DNA of 64,000 nt from Acanthosepion esculentum (lineage: Eukaryota; Mollusca; Cephalopoda; Sepiida; Sepiidae): positions 15,013,423-15,077,422 of the forward strand of contig OZ038496.1 of assembly GCA_964036315.1 (NCBI GenBank), read 5' to 3'. How positions within the stretch are numbered: the stretch's first letter is position 1; every line of letters begins with the position of its first letter. Both the position numbers and the translations under genes were made by a program. The notes beneath the pieces are model-generated. The model made no database searches, was not told where the DNA came from, and was given only the letters and a program-made list of their open reading frames with translations. Shown piece by piece: positions 1 through 11,490 of the stretch.

Positions 1-525
1 ATATGGAAACTAGTTGGGACCAAATAGAGACTTTGTGGTATTGCGGTGTTTGTAGTTAGGATACTAAGTAAGAATGTATTGTTTTGGTGTAAGGAATACT
101 GTGTTATATTTGGGTCAGTAATTGTGGCTAGCTAAGTTTAAGATAAGACAGATTGAAGACCAGTCTTCCCCTATCTCCGCTTTTAACCTTGTGACACATT
201 TATTTATTAAAACAAAATAAATATTACTTTCCTCTATAGTTCATTGTAAATATTCATTGGAGCTTCATTTTTAAATGTTGTTTTTATTCCCCACCCCACA
301 GACAAATTGTACATATGGGAACTTGTTAGGACTACATAGAGACTTTGAGGTATTATGGTGACTGTTGTAAGAATGGGAAGTAAAAATGGTTTGTTGTAAG
401 GAATACTGTGGTATGTTTGGGTCAGTAATTGAGGCTAGCTAAATAAGCCAGCCTCCTCTATCCTCCCTTTTGGCCTTGTGCCACATTTTTGTATTTTACA
501 GAATAAATATCACTTTCCTCTATGG
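1..525. repeat. Imperfect tandem duplication, period about 312 bp
   Basis: Bases 1-238 and 313-525 are diverged copies of one sequence. Both have an ATATGG(A/G)AACT start, the phrase AAGGAATACTGTG, the phrase TTTGGGTCAGTAATTG and an end of ACTTTCCTCTAT. The second copy contains GGCCTTGTGCCACAT, a phrase also present in the tail of SINE family A and in the solo LTR near 19.9 kb. No coding signal. It could be an old LTR-like or satellite repeat; it runs off the left edge of the window. Confidence 0.7.
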
Positions 526-545
526 AACCTAGACTTTATGAATTT

Positions 546-818
546 AAGTGCAGATTCGGAGAGCGGAGTTCGAATTCCAGTCGAATCCATTACATTCACT
601 TACGTGGTAATCCCCTTGGGAAAGGTATGAATCCTCTTCTTCTCCTCCCGGCTATGGGTAAATAGCAGAACAGTTCGGGTTCTATAGCCTTGCATGGCAA
701 CTGGTCTACCGCAGTAAAAAATGGTAACCTACTGTGGGAAAAAATCTGCCTTGTCAGTCATGTATCGAAAGATACGGGATCGCCTAAGCGTGTATCATGC
801 ATGGCACATAACTGACTG
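546..818 (+). repeat. SINE family B copy (tRNA-like box B plus shared central domain)
   Basis: A box-B-like GGAGTTCGAATTCCAGT is followed by the central block CCTTGGGAAAGGTATGAATC, which recurs in at least eight other places in the window on both strands. The 3' part (GTATCGAAAGATACGGGATC and onward) matches, in inverted orientation, the copy at 34325-34650. A tRNA-derived SINE is the natural reading; the precise ends are approximate. Confidence 0.65.
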
Positions 819-832
819 ATTATATTGGCGGC

Positions 833-1133
833 AAAGTCTCACCATTTTACAGTTGAAATGGCTAGATGTAACCGTAAGTTCTATGCTAGAAGTTTCTTCT
901 ATCGCACTTCTCGCTTGTGGAAGTATCTTTTGGCTTCTAGCTTCCCAGTCAACATTGATCTTCAAAAATTTAAATGCAATGTCAATCGTTATTTTTTGTT
1001 TTCTTAATTCTTAATTATATTATTCTCTCTCCTTAATAGTATTTTTCTTTTTTTTCACATACTCTCTAACACTCAGTAACCAATTGCATCTTAGTGGCTT
1101 TATTGCCTTGCTTGGGGTGAAATAATTAAAAAA
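833..1133 (+). mobile_element. LINE family A, 5'-truncated 3' end
   Basis: The translation carries the C-terminal signature of the intact ORF2 at 37316-40192: a Cys-Arg-X-Lys-Phe-Tyr block, SRLW, and FKCNVNRY near the end. After the stop comes a short UTR ending in CTTGCTTGGGGTGAAAT and an A-rich run, the same 3' terminus as the intact copy. About the last 55 codons plus the 3' UTR are retained. This is a dead insertion. Confidence 0.75.
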
Positions 1134-1379
1134 TATGCTTGAACAATGGTTATTAAACTTTCTTCCAGCGCCCTTTTTCCAAATATTTGTGTGGCTAAAT
1201 TGGTTTTACTAACTGTCAACACTTGTGTCATTTAATGTCCGACTTTGTTTGAGACCACCAGTAAAGATCGAACTTACAACTCAGACTACTCTCGCTAACC
1301 AGAGGCCCCTATATTTGCATAGGCAGGCGCCCTCTATATTAATAGTCCATTAGCAAAAATGAATAGCATATATGACTAG

Positions 1380-1575
1380 AATGGACAATAATGATATAAT
1401 AAAGTGGTTAACTTAACACATTATGATAAACAAAAGGATTGGAAGGAAACTGCCGTCAATACGAGAAAGAGAGGTAAAACTTAGTGGTTTTGAGAAGTCT
1501 GAAAAACTGTTTTAAGAGAAAGATTTTCCAACTTTCAAACGACAATAATACTAACCAATGAATGTCGAATTTTTC
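1380..1575 (+). mobile_element. LINE-like family B fragment
   Basis: A decayed frame encodes a NNDIIK ... IGRKLPSIRER stretch. The same protein-level sequence occurs inverted at 1720-1955 and again at 18.95-19.1 and 44.8-44.95 kb. Stops interrupt it. It looks like the region downstream of the reverse transcriptase of a non-LTR element, but I cannot name the clade. Confidence 0.5.
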
Positions 1576-1719
1576 CTGTATGGAAGCGGCTAATTATACC
1601 ATTACACTTTTTGAGACTCTTTCTACATATTAAACATATCCTTACAGGTTTATGGATTCATTTGAGTATTGACGACACTTTCTTTTTTGGTCACTCATTT
1701 TCATGAATTGCAGCTAATG

Positions 1720-1955
1720 TTAATATTAGCCGGTTCCTTACAAGGAATTTGGTATTCATTAACCGAGCAGCCAATACTGCTTTCGATTGAAATTGATAAA
1801 ATCTTGCTCTTAAAAACTTATTTGGGAAAACAGGTTTTTCAGGTCCAGTAGCTGTTATCACTCTTTCCATTATTGATGGAAGTTTCCTTCCTAATCTTTT
1901 ATTTGAAGTATTGTGAAATATCAATATCTTGATTATGTCATTATTTTCTCTTCTC
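1720..1955 (-). mobile_element. LINE-like family B fragment, inverted partner
   Basis: On the minus strand this encodes NNDIIK, then GRKLPSIMERVITATG, then a FPNKFL stretch, partly open. It is an inverted copy of 1380-1575, so the pair could fold into a hairpin with a spacer of about 145 bp. Confidence 0.5.
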
Positions 1956-1964
1956 ATGGTATCC

Positions 1965-2440
1965 ACCTTGTACGATGCCCGGGAGCCACTCGTGTAGAGG
2001 ATGACAGAGTAAGAGCAAAATTTATGTTGAAATGTGGGGAAGATTACGCATAATCTTGGCCTATTCAAGTTCAAGATTTTATAGATTTGGAGAACACTCT
2101 CTTGGGAGTCAGTTCTACGGAGCAGCGGTTCGCGAAGAAGCTACTGCTCGAGTGGGGGGTCGCTACAATGGACGTGGTATAGTGGGTCTAAGCTGTGAAG
2201 GTTAGAACTCGTGAAACTAAGGAATGTAGTACGTCTGAGCACTTTCCATGGTAATAGCGATGGAGCAGCGAGAGACATGCATCGTTTCGTCTGTGGGAAA
2301 GGGGTTGTATGGTGGAAAATGATTTATCACCCAAAAGGATGCGGAGACGCTTTTGGACTCTATCGAAACTGGAAAGTGAAGACCGGGTGGCTCTTGCCCA
2401 TATATGACCCTTCATTCGTTCAAAACATTTTAACATTTAT
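1965..2440 (-). mobile_element. LINE family C C-terminal remnant
   Basis: The minus-strand frame reads RVQKRLRILLGD, PLSHRRNDACLSLLHRYYHGKCSD, then LVSR. This is the conserved post-RT region of CR1/Jockey-like LINEs and is similar to, but distinct from, the intact family A ORF2. Nearer 1970 the 3' end contains the family C tail (GGGAGCCACTCG on the plus strand) also seen at 27.0 and 56.55 kb. Truncated and frameshifted. Confidence 0.65.
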
Positions 2441-2444
2441 TGGA

Positions 2445-3325
2445 ATGTAACGATCATACGTGGAATGGGTCGAAATGAGGGCCCAATCAGATTTTAGAAG
2501 TCATGTGGTACCCTCGGCAGGTACCTCTATAAAGTCCTGACGACCTGTGTCTTGTACCCTGCGTGACGGACTGCCTTTACCCTCGACGGCTAGTGAGAAT
2601 CAGTTGCCGCTATCGACATGTGCGACGCCCAACCCGGATAAGAGCCCGCAACCTAGGGGAAGCTATGACCACTACCTAGAAGCCCACTGCCAGCGCTACA
2701 AACTGACCATCCTAACAGTTACGAGGACGAATCTTCAAGCAAGCTAAGTCTGCAAACACACATATAACCTTTTTCCTTTCAACTTTTTTCCATGAAGTAA
2801 ATTAATTGAACTCAAACGGTTGTTGTACTTCCTTTCTTCAAAATCTGTCAGTCCAATTTGCCTGTTCGCTCGTAGCTTCAGTTCTGAACCTGTTCGACTT
2901 GGCTTTTTATCCTAAATAACATTCGGCGACAAAAAATCCCCACACAATATCCAAATAACTTTTATTTCGACGTGTATTTTTCTGTTATAGTAGAATTCTA
3001 GGTGTGTAAAATTTTGAATATTAATCACAAAAAAAATGTTCTTGCTCTGTAGAAAGCTACGACTGTTGGATTTATAACCCAATTACCAGCCACGGAGAAA
3101 GGTAAACGAAGCATTTTCCCACCCCACCAAGATCAGGCCTTCTCATGTATTTGGTATATGCTTTTCAATTTCTCTACTCTCAAAAGATTTCCCACTTTCG
3201 AAAAAATGTGACTGCAGACGCCCATGAATATAAGTGCGTTATTTTTAGATTTTCACGAAATCTCTTAACGAATGTAGACTTAGTTAAAAACTAAAGTGTG
3301 TAAAAATATCATTGTTACTTTTTAA
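2445..3325. other. No recognised gene; moderately GC-rich anonymous stretch
   Basis: 2460-2760 has higher GC than its surroundings and an open frame of 66 codons at 2547-2747 with no family resemblance. A CTCTATAAAGTCC TATA-like phrase lies at about 2524. It might be part of an LTR or another mobile element, but no second copy is visible. 2760-3325 is AT-rich and featureless. Confidence 0.3.
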
Positions 3326-3329
3326 AGCC

Positions 3330-3422
3330 AGCAGCAGCAGCAGTAGCACTGACAGCAGCAGCAGCAGTAGCACTGACAGCAGCAGCAGCAGTAGCACTGA
3401 CAGCAACAGCAGCAGCAGCTTT
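3330..3422. repeat. CAG-rich minisatellite (27-bp unit)
   Basis: Units of several CAG triplets followed by CAGTAGCACTGA are repeated about three and a half times. On the minus strand it reads as an Ala/Val/Ser repeat, but the open frame there is only a by-product of the repeat. Confidence 0.85.
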
Positions 3423-3480
3423 CTGTTCTACAAGTAATGTATTATCCATACGCGTTGCGAAAAGTGTTATGCACGCGCAA

Positions 3481-3552
<72 letters not shown>

Positions 3553-3572
3553 CCACATACACACACACACAA
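3481..3572. repeat. (CA)n microsatellite
   Basis: An almost uninterrupted CA dinucleotide run of about 70 bp, with imperfect ACACAT units at its right end. Confidence 0.98.
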
Positions 3573-3639
3573 TACTTGGTGCCGAAAAGTTCTCAACTCG
3601 ATCCACCTTCTAAAATGTGACTAAATGACTAAGGACGTA

Positions 3640-4220
3640 GGCGATTATTGCTCTCCACAATTACCCCTCCTTCGTAACGCTTAATAATTTTTGTCCTTTT
3701 GTTATTTCTCCTAAACCCTGTTCCACCATCCATTTATTCAAGCTCACTAAGTATGTTATGCTTTATTTTCTTTTGCTCCTCTTGCCTTCAATCTGACTTG
3801 TGAGTATCAAATTCCCTAAGCCCTCTTTCCTCATTATGTATCGTAGAAATTTCAGCTGTCTCTTCCTGATGTTAAGTATAAATTTCTCTTTTTTCCTTTT
3901 TATCTAAAACCTCGTCGATGCTCATATATTCGGTCCATAGTATCCCCATTATCCTTCTGTAGAACCACATTTCTGATGCTAAAGTCTCTTTTTCATTTTT
4001 GAGGAAATTATCCAACATTCATTGCCATATAGGAGGACAGATATCACGTAACAGTTCAGCACTCTTTTCTTTGTTTCTAACGAAGTTTTTTTCTATTTCT
4101 TAGTACTCTGCTTAGCTTTTGGAAGGCATCTTTGGCCATCCCAATGCATCTTCGGATTTCAGTGTCGCATTTTCCATCCTCTGTTAGAGCACTTCCCAAA
4201 TATTTAATTTTTTTTTTTAC
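3640..4220 (-). mobile_element. LINE family D fragment (RTE-like post-RT region)
   Basis: Reading the minus strand gives decayed LNCYVI, a YRRM-like part, then IRKRQLKFLRYIM and a LGNLILTSQIEGKR stretch. This is the 'RQL.FLGH..R' region found after the RT in RTE-like and related LINEs. The same region occurs on the plus strand at 20375-20760. Several stops and frameshifts; not functional. Confidence 0.6.
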
Positions 4221-4249
4221 TTGTTTAAATTTGTTGACCAAATGACTAT

Positions 4250-4350
4250 GTTTATTATAGACCCCAATTTGGCCGAGACTGCCCGGTTAGGATTCGAACC
4301 TGCGTTCCCCTAGGGGAAACCTTCATTAAATCTAACGTACTTTGACCTGT
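4250..4350 (-). repeat. tRNA-derived SINE remnant
   Basis: On the minus strand a good box-B-like GCAGGTTCGAATCCTAACC is followed by GGGCAGTCTCGGCC. The 5' half of the tRNA-like part is not convincing. Confidence 0.4.
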
Positions 4351-4381
4351 CGGATATAGTGTGCGTCGATTACAAGGCAAG

Positions 4382-4382
<1 letters not shown>

Positions 4383-4420
<38 letters not shown>
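4383..4420. repeat. (TA)n microsatellite with TATG units
   Basis: About 30 bp of TA repeats, then TATG/TGTG units. Confidence 0.95.
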
Positions 4421-4425
<5 letters not shown>

Positions 4426-4504
4426 GTATGTGTGTGTGTGTCGTACGAATTTCAGTTACATGGAAAACGAAATCATCTGTTCAAATGCCACATATTGAAC
4501 TTTT

Positions 4505-4509
<5 letters not shown>

Positions 4510-4556
<47 letters not shown>
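4510..4556. repeat. (TA)n microsatellite
   Basis: Uninterrupted TA dinucleotides for about 45 bp. Confidence 0.97.
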
Positions 4557-4559
<3 letters not shown>

Positions 4560-5154
4560 GGTTGTGTTAGCACTAAGTCACTAGTCACCGTGATCGAGGC
4601 TTTCAGCGTATTGGCATTGTTCAAGCTGCTGATCATGCCAGATTATATGCTTTCCCCCAGAAACTGTAACTAAGGTCCGCTCAGCATAGTTGACGTATAA
4701 GCCACAGGTGTGTTCTGTGGATGGCGAATAAATACAAATGCTAGCCCTCCTAGAAGATGAACGTGCTGTGAAAACGAGAGTAGACGAGGATTATATTTTT
4801 CAAGTAGCTGTTTTTGGGTAGCGATCTTTTACTTAAACAGGTTTGGTCGAAGACCAATGAAAGTTGTTGATTCAATGTATTAATGCCACACCCACCGTCC
4901 CATTTATAAGTTGGAGGAAGAAACCTATAATTGATGCGGGGTTTTTATAAATCTATAATTAATACTGGATCTTATAAGCTTATTTAGAATACGGGATTTA
5001 AAAAAAAGAGAAAAAAACTATAATTAATACAGGGTTTTTACTTTAATTTTTAAAATTAACACAAGATTTTAAGATGGACATTAATGGATTAAGATTTATT
5101 TATTTTTCTACAGTTCTGACCAGAGAGTTTTGACATAGATTGTTCAACTTCTTC

Positions 5155-5250
5155 TAAGTCTGTGATACTCAAAGTGTGGTACGTGTACCGGTGTAGGTAC
5201 GAGAGTCATCGTCTGCCGGTACGCGCACAGTTTCAGGAAAACAAAGAAAC
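5155..5250. mobile_element. Possible hAT-type terminal remnant
   Basis: GTGATACTCAAAGTGTGGTA resembles the common hAT terminus beginning CAGTG.TTCTCAAAGTG. No opposite terminus and no transposase are visible, so this is a weak call. Confidence 0.3.
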
Positions 5251-5449
5251 AGTAGTCACATTCCACGCCAGGGGAGACTGCCGGGATATCTGACTCTGTT
5301 TCTCTTTTTGAATATTTTCATTTTAGTTTTATATTTATTATGGTTACATTTTTTCAATTACACACTCATGTTAAAAGTCATTGCTATACAACTGACGAAT
5401 GCGATATAATGAACAGTGAAGTAAAATACGTGTGACAATACCACTATCA

Positions 5450-6030
5450 TGATGTTGCATGTGACTGTGTGGCAATCACACTTAGGAAACCCAAAAAGCC
5501 ATTTTCATGCACATATATTTCTACAAAATCAATATAAAATAAAATAAAATGATGCAGCTTTTATTCTATTCATTATATTTTTCTGGTACAGATGAATGTT
5601 CAAAAATACTTTCTCGGGTCGTTATTATATAATTCTATGGCACAAATATTGGAAGTTGAAAGTTGGAACTTGAAGAGGGGAATTAAGAGGAGATAACTGA
5701 TAACTGACATCCATTAAACATGGCACGTGGAACTAGAAGAGTCTATCCCAGTGAGCGAAATAAAGGCTTCAGTTCGACATTCCATCCACCTGAAGAAGGC
5801 CGGAGCGTACAACGGCCGAAACGTTGTAATAAATATGGCGACAAAGATGAGGACAATAGTCCGCATAATGTAAATAGTGTACATAATACCTCATCTCAGA
5901 AATATACACAGATACTGAGAAGACTTGTTACGTCAATGACGACTGGCTTTAGAATGGATAAGACATCATGCCCTCATTTTTAGTACAGAAAGTGATAAAA
6001 TGACCCTGAAATAGGACATATCTTAAAAAA
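5450..6030. repeat. Left copy of a local direct duplication
   Basis: Shares with 6085-6615, in the same order, GTGACTGTGTGG, a CATATATTTCTA phrase, an AATGTTCAAA.AATA.TTTCTC phrase and, at the end, ATGACCCTGAAATAGGACAT. The right copy has a SINE inserted in its middle. A candidate ribozyme-like motif lies inside the left copy. Confidence 0.6.
5790..5821 (+). ncRNA. Hammerhead-ribozyme-like core (candidate)
   Basis: CTGAAGA is followed by A, a stem GGCCG, a 10-base loop, CGGCC, and then GAAAC. The order and spacing match the hammerhead catalytic core: CUGANGA, stem II, GAAA. Stems I and III are not obvious. Six comparable cores occur elsewhere in the window, some in Penelope-like sequence. 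Activity is unproven. Confidence 0.45.
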
Positions 6031-6084
6031 CAACTCTCAACTTGGATTGGAAAGCTTCACGCACCGCTCCCTCACATATTGCAA

Positions 6085-6615
6085 ACACAAATGTGGTCTG
6101 TGACTGTGTGGGAACCACACCTATAAATGCCAAAAGTCCATTTCATGGACATATATTTCTAATTTGGTCTTTTAAAAATACGCCTGTGGACAGAAGGAAT
6201 AGTGAATTTGATTTCGGCGAAAAGTTTTGAAATTAGCATTTAACTCCTGAGATTCATAACCTATCTGGTATAGCGATTTTCCAAGCGTAGCTCAGATGTG
6301 GCACAAGGCCGAAAGTATAGGGCACCCAGTGAGGCTCGAACTCACTCCTGAATCGTAATTGTTCTAGCGGTACAAGCTTGCTAACCATTACACCACCTCG
6401 TGGTGCCCAAAGCTATCGTGTATAAATGAATAATACTACGAATGTTCAAATAATATTTTCTCAGGTTGTTAACATGTAGTTATATGACACTAATATTGTA
6501 CCGGTCACTGGAATACTGGGAAAAATTGTTAGATTGGGCTTAGATTGAATAAGACATTATGTCTTCACGTTTAGTACAGACAGTCTCAGAATGACCCTGA
6601 AATAGGACATATAAA
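6085..6615. repeat. Right copy of the local direct duplication
   Basis: Diverged copy of 5450-6030. It ends with the same ATGACCCTGAAATAGGACAT and is interrupted by the SINE at 6271-6409. Confidence 0.6.
6271..6409 (-). repeat. SINE family A copy (tRNA-derived)
   Basis: The minus strand begins GGGCACCACGAGGTGGTGTA, with a box-A-like ATGGTTAGCAAG, then a T arm GTGAG/TTCGAGC/CTCAC, then GGGTGCCC closing a seven-pair acceptor stem. It continues with the family tail containing GGCCTTGTGCCACAT. This is the best-preserved single copy, and it interrupts a duplicated segment. Confidence 0.8.
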
Positions 6616-6969
6616 AAAAAATTCGGGATGGGACACAGCGCCCCCCCCCCATCGCACATTGAACAAAAAATGCCGGTACGCCACATTAGATAGTTTGAGA
6701 AAAACTGGTTTCGTTTTTCACAAGCCATTATCAAAGAAATCTCGTTTTGTATTGAGAGATTTGTGTCTAGCTTTTATGACGATCTGGTCATTTTCAAATT
6801 TCGTGTCTTCGCGCATTCATGGGTGTCATGCCTCTTTTTATTATTTATTTTTTTCATATGTCGCGTTTTAACGCGTCACTTTGTGGTGCAGGTCCGTGTT
6901 TTATCAGTTGGGGAATATATTTACTGTTTTTGTTCCAAAATTCAATGATATTTAATTGGTGTTTTAAAG

Positions 6970-7190
6970 GGTTTTTTTCTGTTGCATTGCGGAACAGACT
7001 AACAAGAGGATGCTTCCCAGATCACTGCAATATTAACCCATTCAAGTCTCGGGTTAACCGTTATCTATCCTACATATCCCTCTAATATGTACTTCTTGCT
7101 CCCTCCCTAACATCCTTACAGAAGCCTCATTTAGTAACTTTTTACTCTGAGTTGTTCTTGGGCCTTGTATTGGGTAAACGTTAGTAAAAA
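6970..7190 (+). mobile_element. LINE family C 3' end
   Basis: An open frame ends with NRLTRGCFPDHCNINPFK and SRVNRYL, the LINE family C C-terminus. Downstream the UTR includes GTTCTTGGGCCTTGTA, comparable with GGGCCTTGTACAAAATGAAC at about 27.03 kb. 5'-truncated. Confidence 0.6.
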
Positions 7191-8040
7191 AGCATTACGC
7201 ACTAAATAGTACATTTATAATTTGTATAAATAAACATCACTAAATAATGTGTCTCTTCAGCCGCTGGTCACCCTGTAATACTATGGAGACCCACGTAGAA
7301 ATGGAAGAAGTGGATTTATTTCCATCTCTGCATTTAAGTTTTGATATCCAGTAGATGGTTCGTTTTGAAGTTCAGTTTTCCAAGCGACATCCACTTTGAC
7401 CAAAGAGTAACGTATAAGGGATGAATGAGGTATTTTTGGAGATCAAGTGGTAACAAAACCGGAAATAGGGTATATCCGGGTGCTTATCTATATTAACAGT
7501 CATGCTTGGAGTCGGGAAGATTTCTGGTCTGTCCTTGGCGAGAGAGGGACGTGGCCGTCGCTTGATTCCTGTGCCATTCATTTCTATTACCAGGCACTCG
7601 TTGGGATGGGTAGATGGTCGAGGAGTTAATAAGAGGAAGAGCTGAGAATGTTAGACCAATATAGCAGAAATTGTCTCAAGTATCCCCTACCAACCCACCC
7701 GGGCGAGTCGGTGATTCTATTACGGAAAACAGGGTTCGCGTTCTTATTCTCCGACGTGGTTTAAGTCTTTCATCTTGCTAACTTGTGAACAGCAGCGTCT
7801 GCTTTCTCAGCTTTCGGTGCACATCGGTGAGATCGAGAATTGAAATACAACGAGGGGCTTAATTAATGGCCCGTCGGAGAAAAGCTTGAATGTTTACAAT
7901 CCCACTACCAATTGAAGATTTCGAATACTGAGCCACGTCTTTCTTGAAATATTGATTGAACGCTATCTTTGTTCTCAGTCGTCTTCTCTATATCTTTCTG
8001 AACATAAATCATTATCATCAGGTCGAGAATTCTTCCCGGA
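7191..8040. other. No recognised feature
   Basis: Short open frames on both strands (for example 60-69 codons between 7372 and 7629) show no domain or motif I recognise, and no repeat partner is visible in the window. Confidence 0.4.
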
Positions 8041-8290
8041 TTCTACTGACTCATTCTTTCCAACGTTCTCTGTCAGGCATTGTTATCGGCAGGTCTTCCA
8101 GATGACATCCAGATTCATCTACACGCTGGTCAATGTAGATGTGATGAGGTCTTCCAACCGATCTTTTGCCGCGCAATGGGTTCCATAGGAGGGTGTCTCT
8201 CACAAGTTCTGACTTACTTCTCCAGGAGTGACCAGCCAACCGAAACCTTCTCTCTCTTAGCGAAACTGAGATAGGAGGAAGGTGTCCATA
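8040..8290 (-). mobile_element. LINE family E post-RT fragment
   Basis: The minus-strand frame gives SLRERRFRLAGHSWRSKSEL, then GKRSVGRPHHIYIDQ and a DESGCHLEDLP...DRERW ending. This is the conserved 'RFAGHCWRSK.E.....GRP..TYIDQL' segment downstream of the reverse transcriptase in a widespread group of animal non-LTR retrotransposons. Only about 80 codons remain. Confidence 0.7.
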
Positions 8291-8589
8291 CAGGCGTTTC
8301 TTTGTTGGGTGATTTTTTTTTTCAACTGATGACCAATGCAACACGTAAACCGAAATAAAGCAGACTTAATATATTGCAAAACAAATGTTATTAAGGAGTC
8401 AATGTGGAGGAAACAGCAATCTTTGATCTGTAACCTTCGAGGGAAACGTAAAATTAAAATTTGCTTAGTTTTCACCTTTTATAGTTTGAAGAGTTCATGA
8501 AAATGATGCAATAATGATTGATCGATTAAAACAACTTGACTCGGAATCATAGAATCGTTGTAAAGTTCGCGGTCAGTGCATTATAAGGT

Positions 8590-8830
8590 TTTGATTTCAG
8601 AGTTTTCCTTCTGCTAAATTGTTTGACAATCAATGCTGAAGATCCCGGTGTGCTTTACTATTTAACCTATAGATGTGTGGGCGATAGAAAATACCTTTCT
8701 CAATGATATTAACGCGAAAGTGAATGCGACGAAACTCGACTGGAATTCGAACTCGGCTCTATTGATTTCTCATCCCGGGTGGGCATCCATTTCACCACCC
8801 GCACATCCAACTGAATTCAGTCACACATCA
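8590..8830 (-). repeat. SINE family B copy
   Basis: On the minus strand: AGCCGAGTTCGAATTCCAGT, a degenerate GAAAGGTATTTTC version of the central block, and a tail related to the copy at 10920-11135 (plus-strand phrase CAGAGTTTTCCTTCT). Confidence 0.6.
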
Positions 8831-8857
8831 ACAAAACACGTTTGATATATACATTAG

Positions 8858-9752
<895 letters not shown>

Positions 9753-9765
9753 CGTGATGTTTCGG

Positions 9766-10010
9766 GTTTATATACAGCTCTGCCTATGTGTGTATTTCCA
9801 TAATATATATACTCGACTCTCCCATCGAATCCTACGTATGAGGGTCAAGCAGACCATTTCCTAGGAAACCGACAGCCCGACAACAGCAGATGAGATTTGA
9901 TTATAGTGGTGAAGGTTTCGTGCAGGACCATCCACACTTTTTGAAGGGCTGAATACAGAGACTTGGTATACTACGTGCCACAAGGTCCCCAAACGACCCT
10001 ACCCGGTTTT
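9766..10010. repeat. Anonymous interspersed repeat
   Basis: TATGAGGGTCAAGCAG with a following CCTAGGAA reappears at about 35.89 kb. ACGTGCCACAAGGTCCCCAA reappears at 12.2 kb (CACAATGTCCCCAAACGACC). No coding potential; possibly another SINE or the 3' end of an element. Confidence 0.5.
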
Positions 10011-10105
10011 TGAAAATGACTATACAGCCGTAGTAGACGCTTTCATAAATTATAAACTTGCGTCAAAAAGGAAAAAAAATAATAATTACCCATAATTCTA
10101 TGGTT

Positions 10106-10170
10106 TGGCTAAAAAATTCATTCGCTTTATTAAGTAGAAAATTTACTTAAAGCGAATGAACTTTTTGGCC
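10106..10170. repeat. Hairpin-forming inverted repeat (about 27-bp arms)
   Basis: GGCTAAAAAATTCATTCGCT and, after a short loop, AGCGAATGAACTTTTTGGCC form a near-perfect stem. It lies just left of a SINE A copy. Confidence 0.8.
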
Positions 10171-10211
10171 ACCAATTATTTTATTTTTTTCACTTAATAT
10201 CGTCAATAAAC

Positions 10212-10345
10212 TCGGGCACCTCGAAGCGGTATAGTGCTTAGCGAGTTGGTCTCGCTAGAACAATTATGACTGAATAGTGCGTTTGATCCTCACTGGCTAC
10301 TCTATACTTTCGGCCTTAATCCTACGCTTGGAAAATCACTATCAT
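10212..10345 (+). repeat. SINE family A copy
   Basis: CGGGCACCTCGAAGCGGTAT, a box-A-like TAGTGCTTAGCGAG, then GTTTGATCCTCAC (box B) and the CTTTCGGCCTTAAT tail ending CGCTTGGAAAATC. Complement of the arrangement at 6271-6409. Confidence 0.75.
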
Positions 10346-10414
10346 AGATAAACTACATCAGGCAATATGACCTCTGATCGGGAGATTGAAGGTTTAGAGA
10401 CGTATAGAACAACC

Positions 10415-10690
10415 GCTTAATTACTTTTGTTACCGGTTACACTCAGAACCGGGGTGGTAGCACCTGTTAGGGTCCAAGTTAGTAGCAAATAGTAAACCCC
10501 CAAACAAATAAATAGAACTATGAAAGTGTAGAAATACATTTTTTTAAAACAAAAGCACCAGCAATACATTTTATTTGTAGTTGAAGCCATCAAATTGTGT
10601 GCAAAATATTTAGATTTCGGCATTAAATAGCCCACAGAGGTTGATAGGTCGCTAAAAAAATCAACCAACCACTTAATATGTTATTTGATG
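10415..10690 (-). repeat. Repeat family F copy
   Basis: The plus strand shows a GGTGGTAGCACCTGTTAGGG phrase and CAGAGGTTGATAGG. In the other orientation these match the copies at 41.68-42.1, 55.02-55.56 and 57.1-57.64 kb. In this orientation it ends like a 3' tail ...TTAAATAGCCCA...GGTTGATA.G..TAAA, similar to the tail of the 5S/tRNA SINE. Confidence 0.6.
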
Positions 10691-10919
10691 TATTAATTTC
10701 TTTTATTTTTCTTGTAAATTGTACGCATAGACACATCGGACACCAGAACTTTAAAATTTAAAGTTTAGCGACTCAGTATCTTCAACGTTCCCTGCTATCG
10801 TTTTTGTTTATAGATAGCGTTGTCCCTTTCCTTTTAAAAAGAGTCGATCGTGGTCGGGTCATTGAAAATGGTCCTTTCCTTAGTTACAAAGTATGTGCTT
10901 CGACAGGGCTACATACAGT

Positions 10920-11135
10920 TTTGAATTCAGAGTTTTCCTTCTTCTAGACTAGTTGCAACCTGAATCTGAACCCAGTCTCTCCTATTTATCAATAACTGGG
11001 AGGAGAAGTGTTGGATTCATACCTTTCCTAAGGGTATTAGTACGTAAGTGAATGTAATGAACTTGACAGGAATTCAAACTCGGCTCTCAAATTCCCCAAA
11101 CTCAGCTCCCAATACATTATTCTACCGTGCCTCCT
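10920..11135 (-). repeat. SINE family B copy
   Basis: Plus-strand GATTCATACCTTTCCTAAGG, then TTAGTACGTAAGTGAATGTA and GGAATTCAAACTCGGCTCTC, are the inverted central domain and box B. Confidence 0.7.
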
Positions 11136-11271
11136 TCCCTCTTACATATATGTAATTTCATCATTAAAAACGTTATTTTAATCTGATAGAGTTAAGTGCG
11201 AAACGCATTACATAGTATTTTTCTCATTTTGTCATTCAATTACCCTCCCATTAATTAAACTGAGCATGATA

Positions 11272-11490
11272 GGAGCACAAGTTCCCTCCATGACTTTAGC
11301 ACAAGTTCCCTCCATGACTTTAGTACAAGTTCCCTCCATGACTTTAGTACAAGTTCCCTCCATGACTTTAGCACAAGTTCCCTCCATGACTTTAGTACAA
11401 GTTCCCTCCATGACTTTAGTACAAGTTCCCTCTATTACTTTAACACAAGTTCCCTCCATGACTTTAGTACAAGTTCTCTCCATGGCTTTA
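11272..11490. repeat. Minisatellite, 24-bp unit, about nine copies
   Basis: The unit ACAAGTTCCCTCCATGACTT plus TAGT/TAGC is repeated head to tail with few changes. Because 24 is a multiple of three, it is open in several frames and translates as an 8-residue repeat on either strand. I treat these frames as by-products, not a protein. Confidence 0.95.

Noticed and set aside
3315..3596. 93-codon minus-strand frame rich in Val/Cys and Ala
   Set aside because: Encoded by the (CA)n and CAG repeats; no unique sequence supports a gene.
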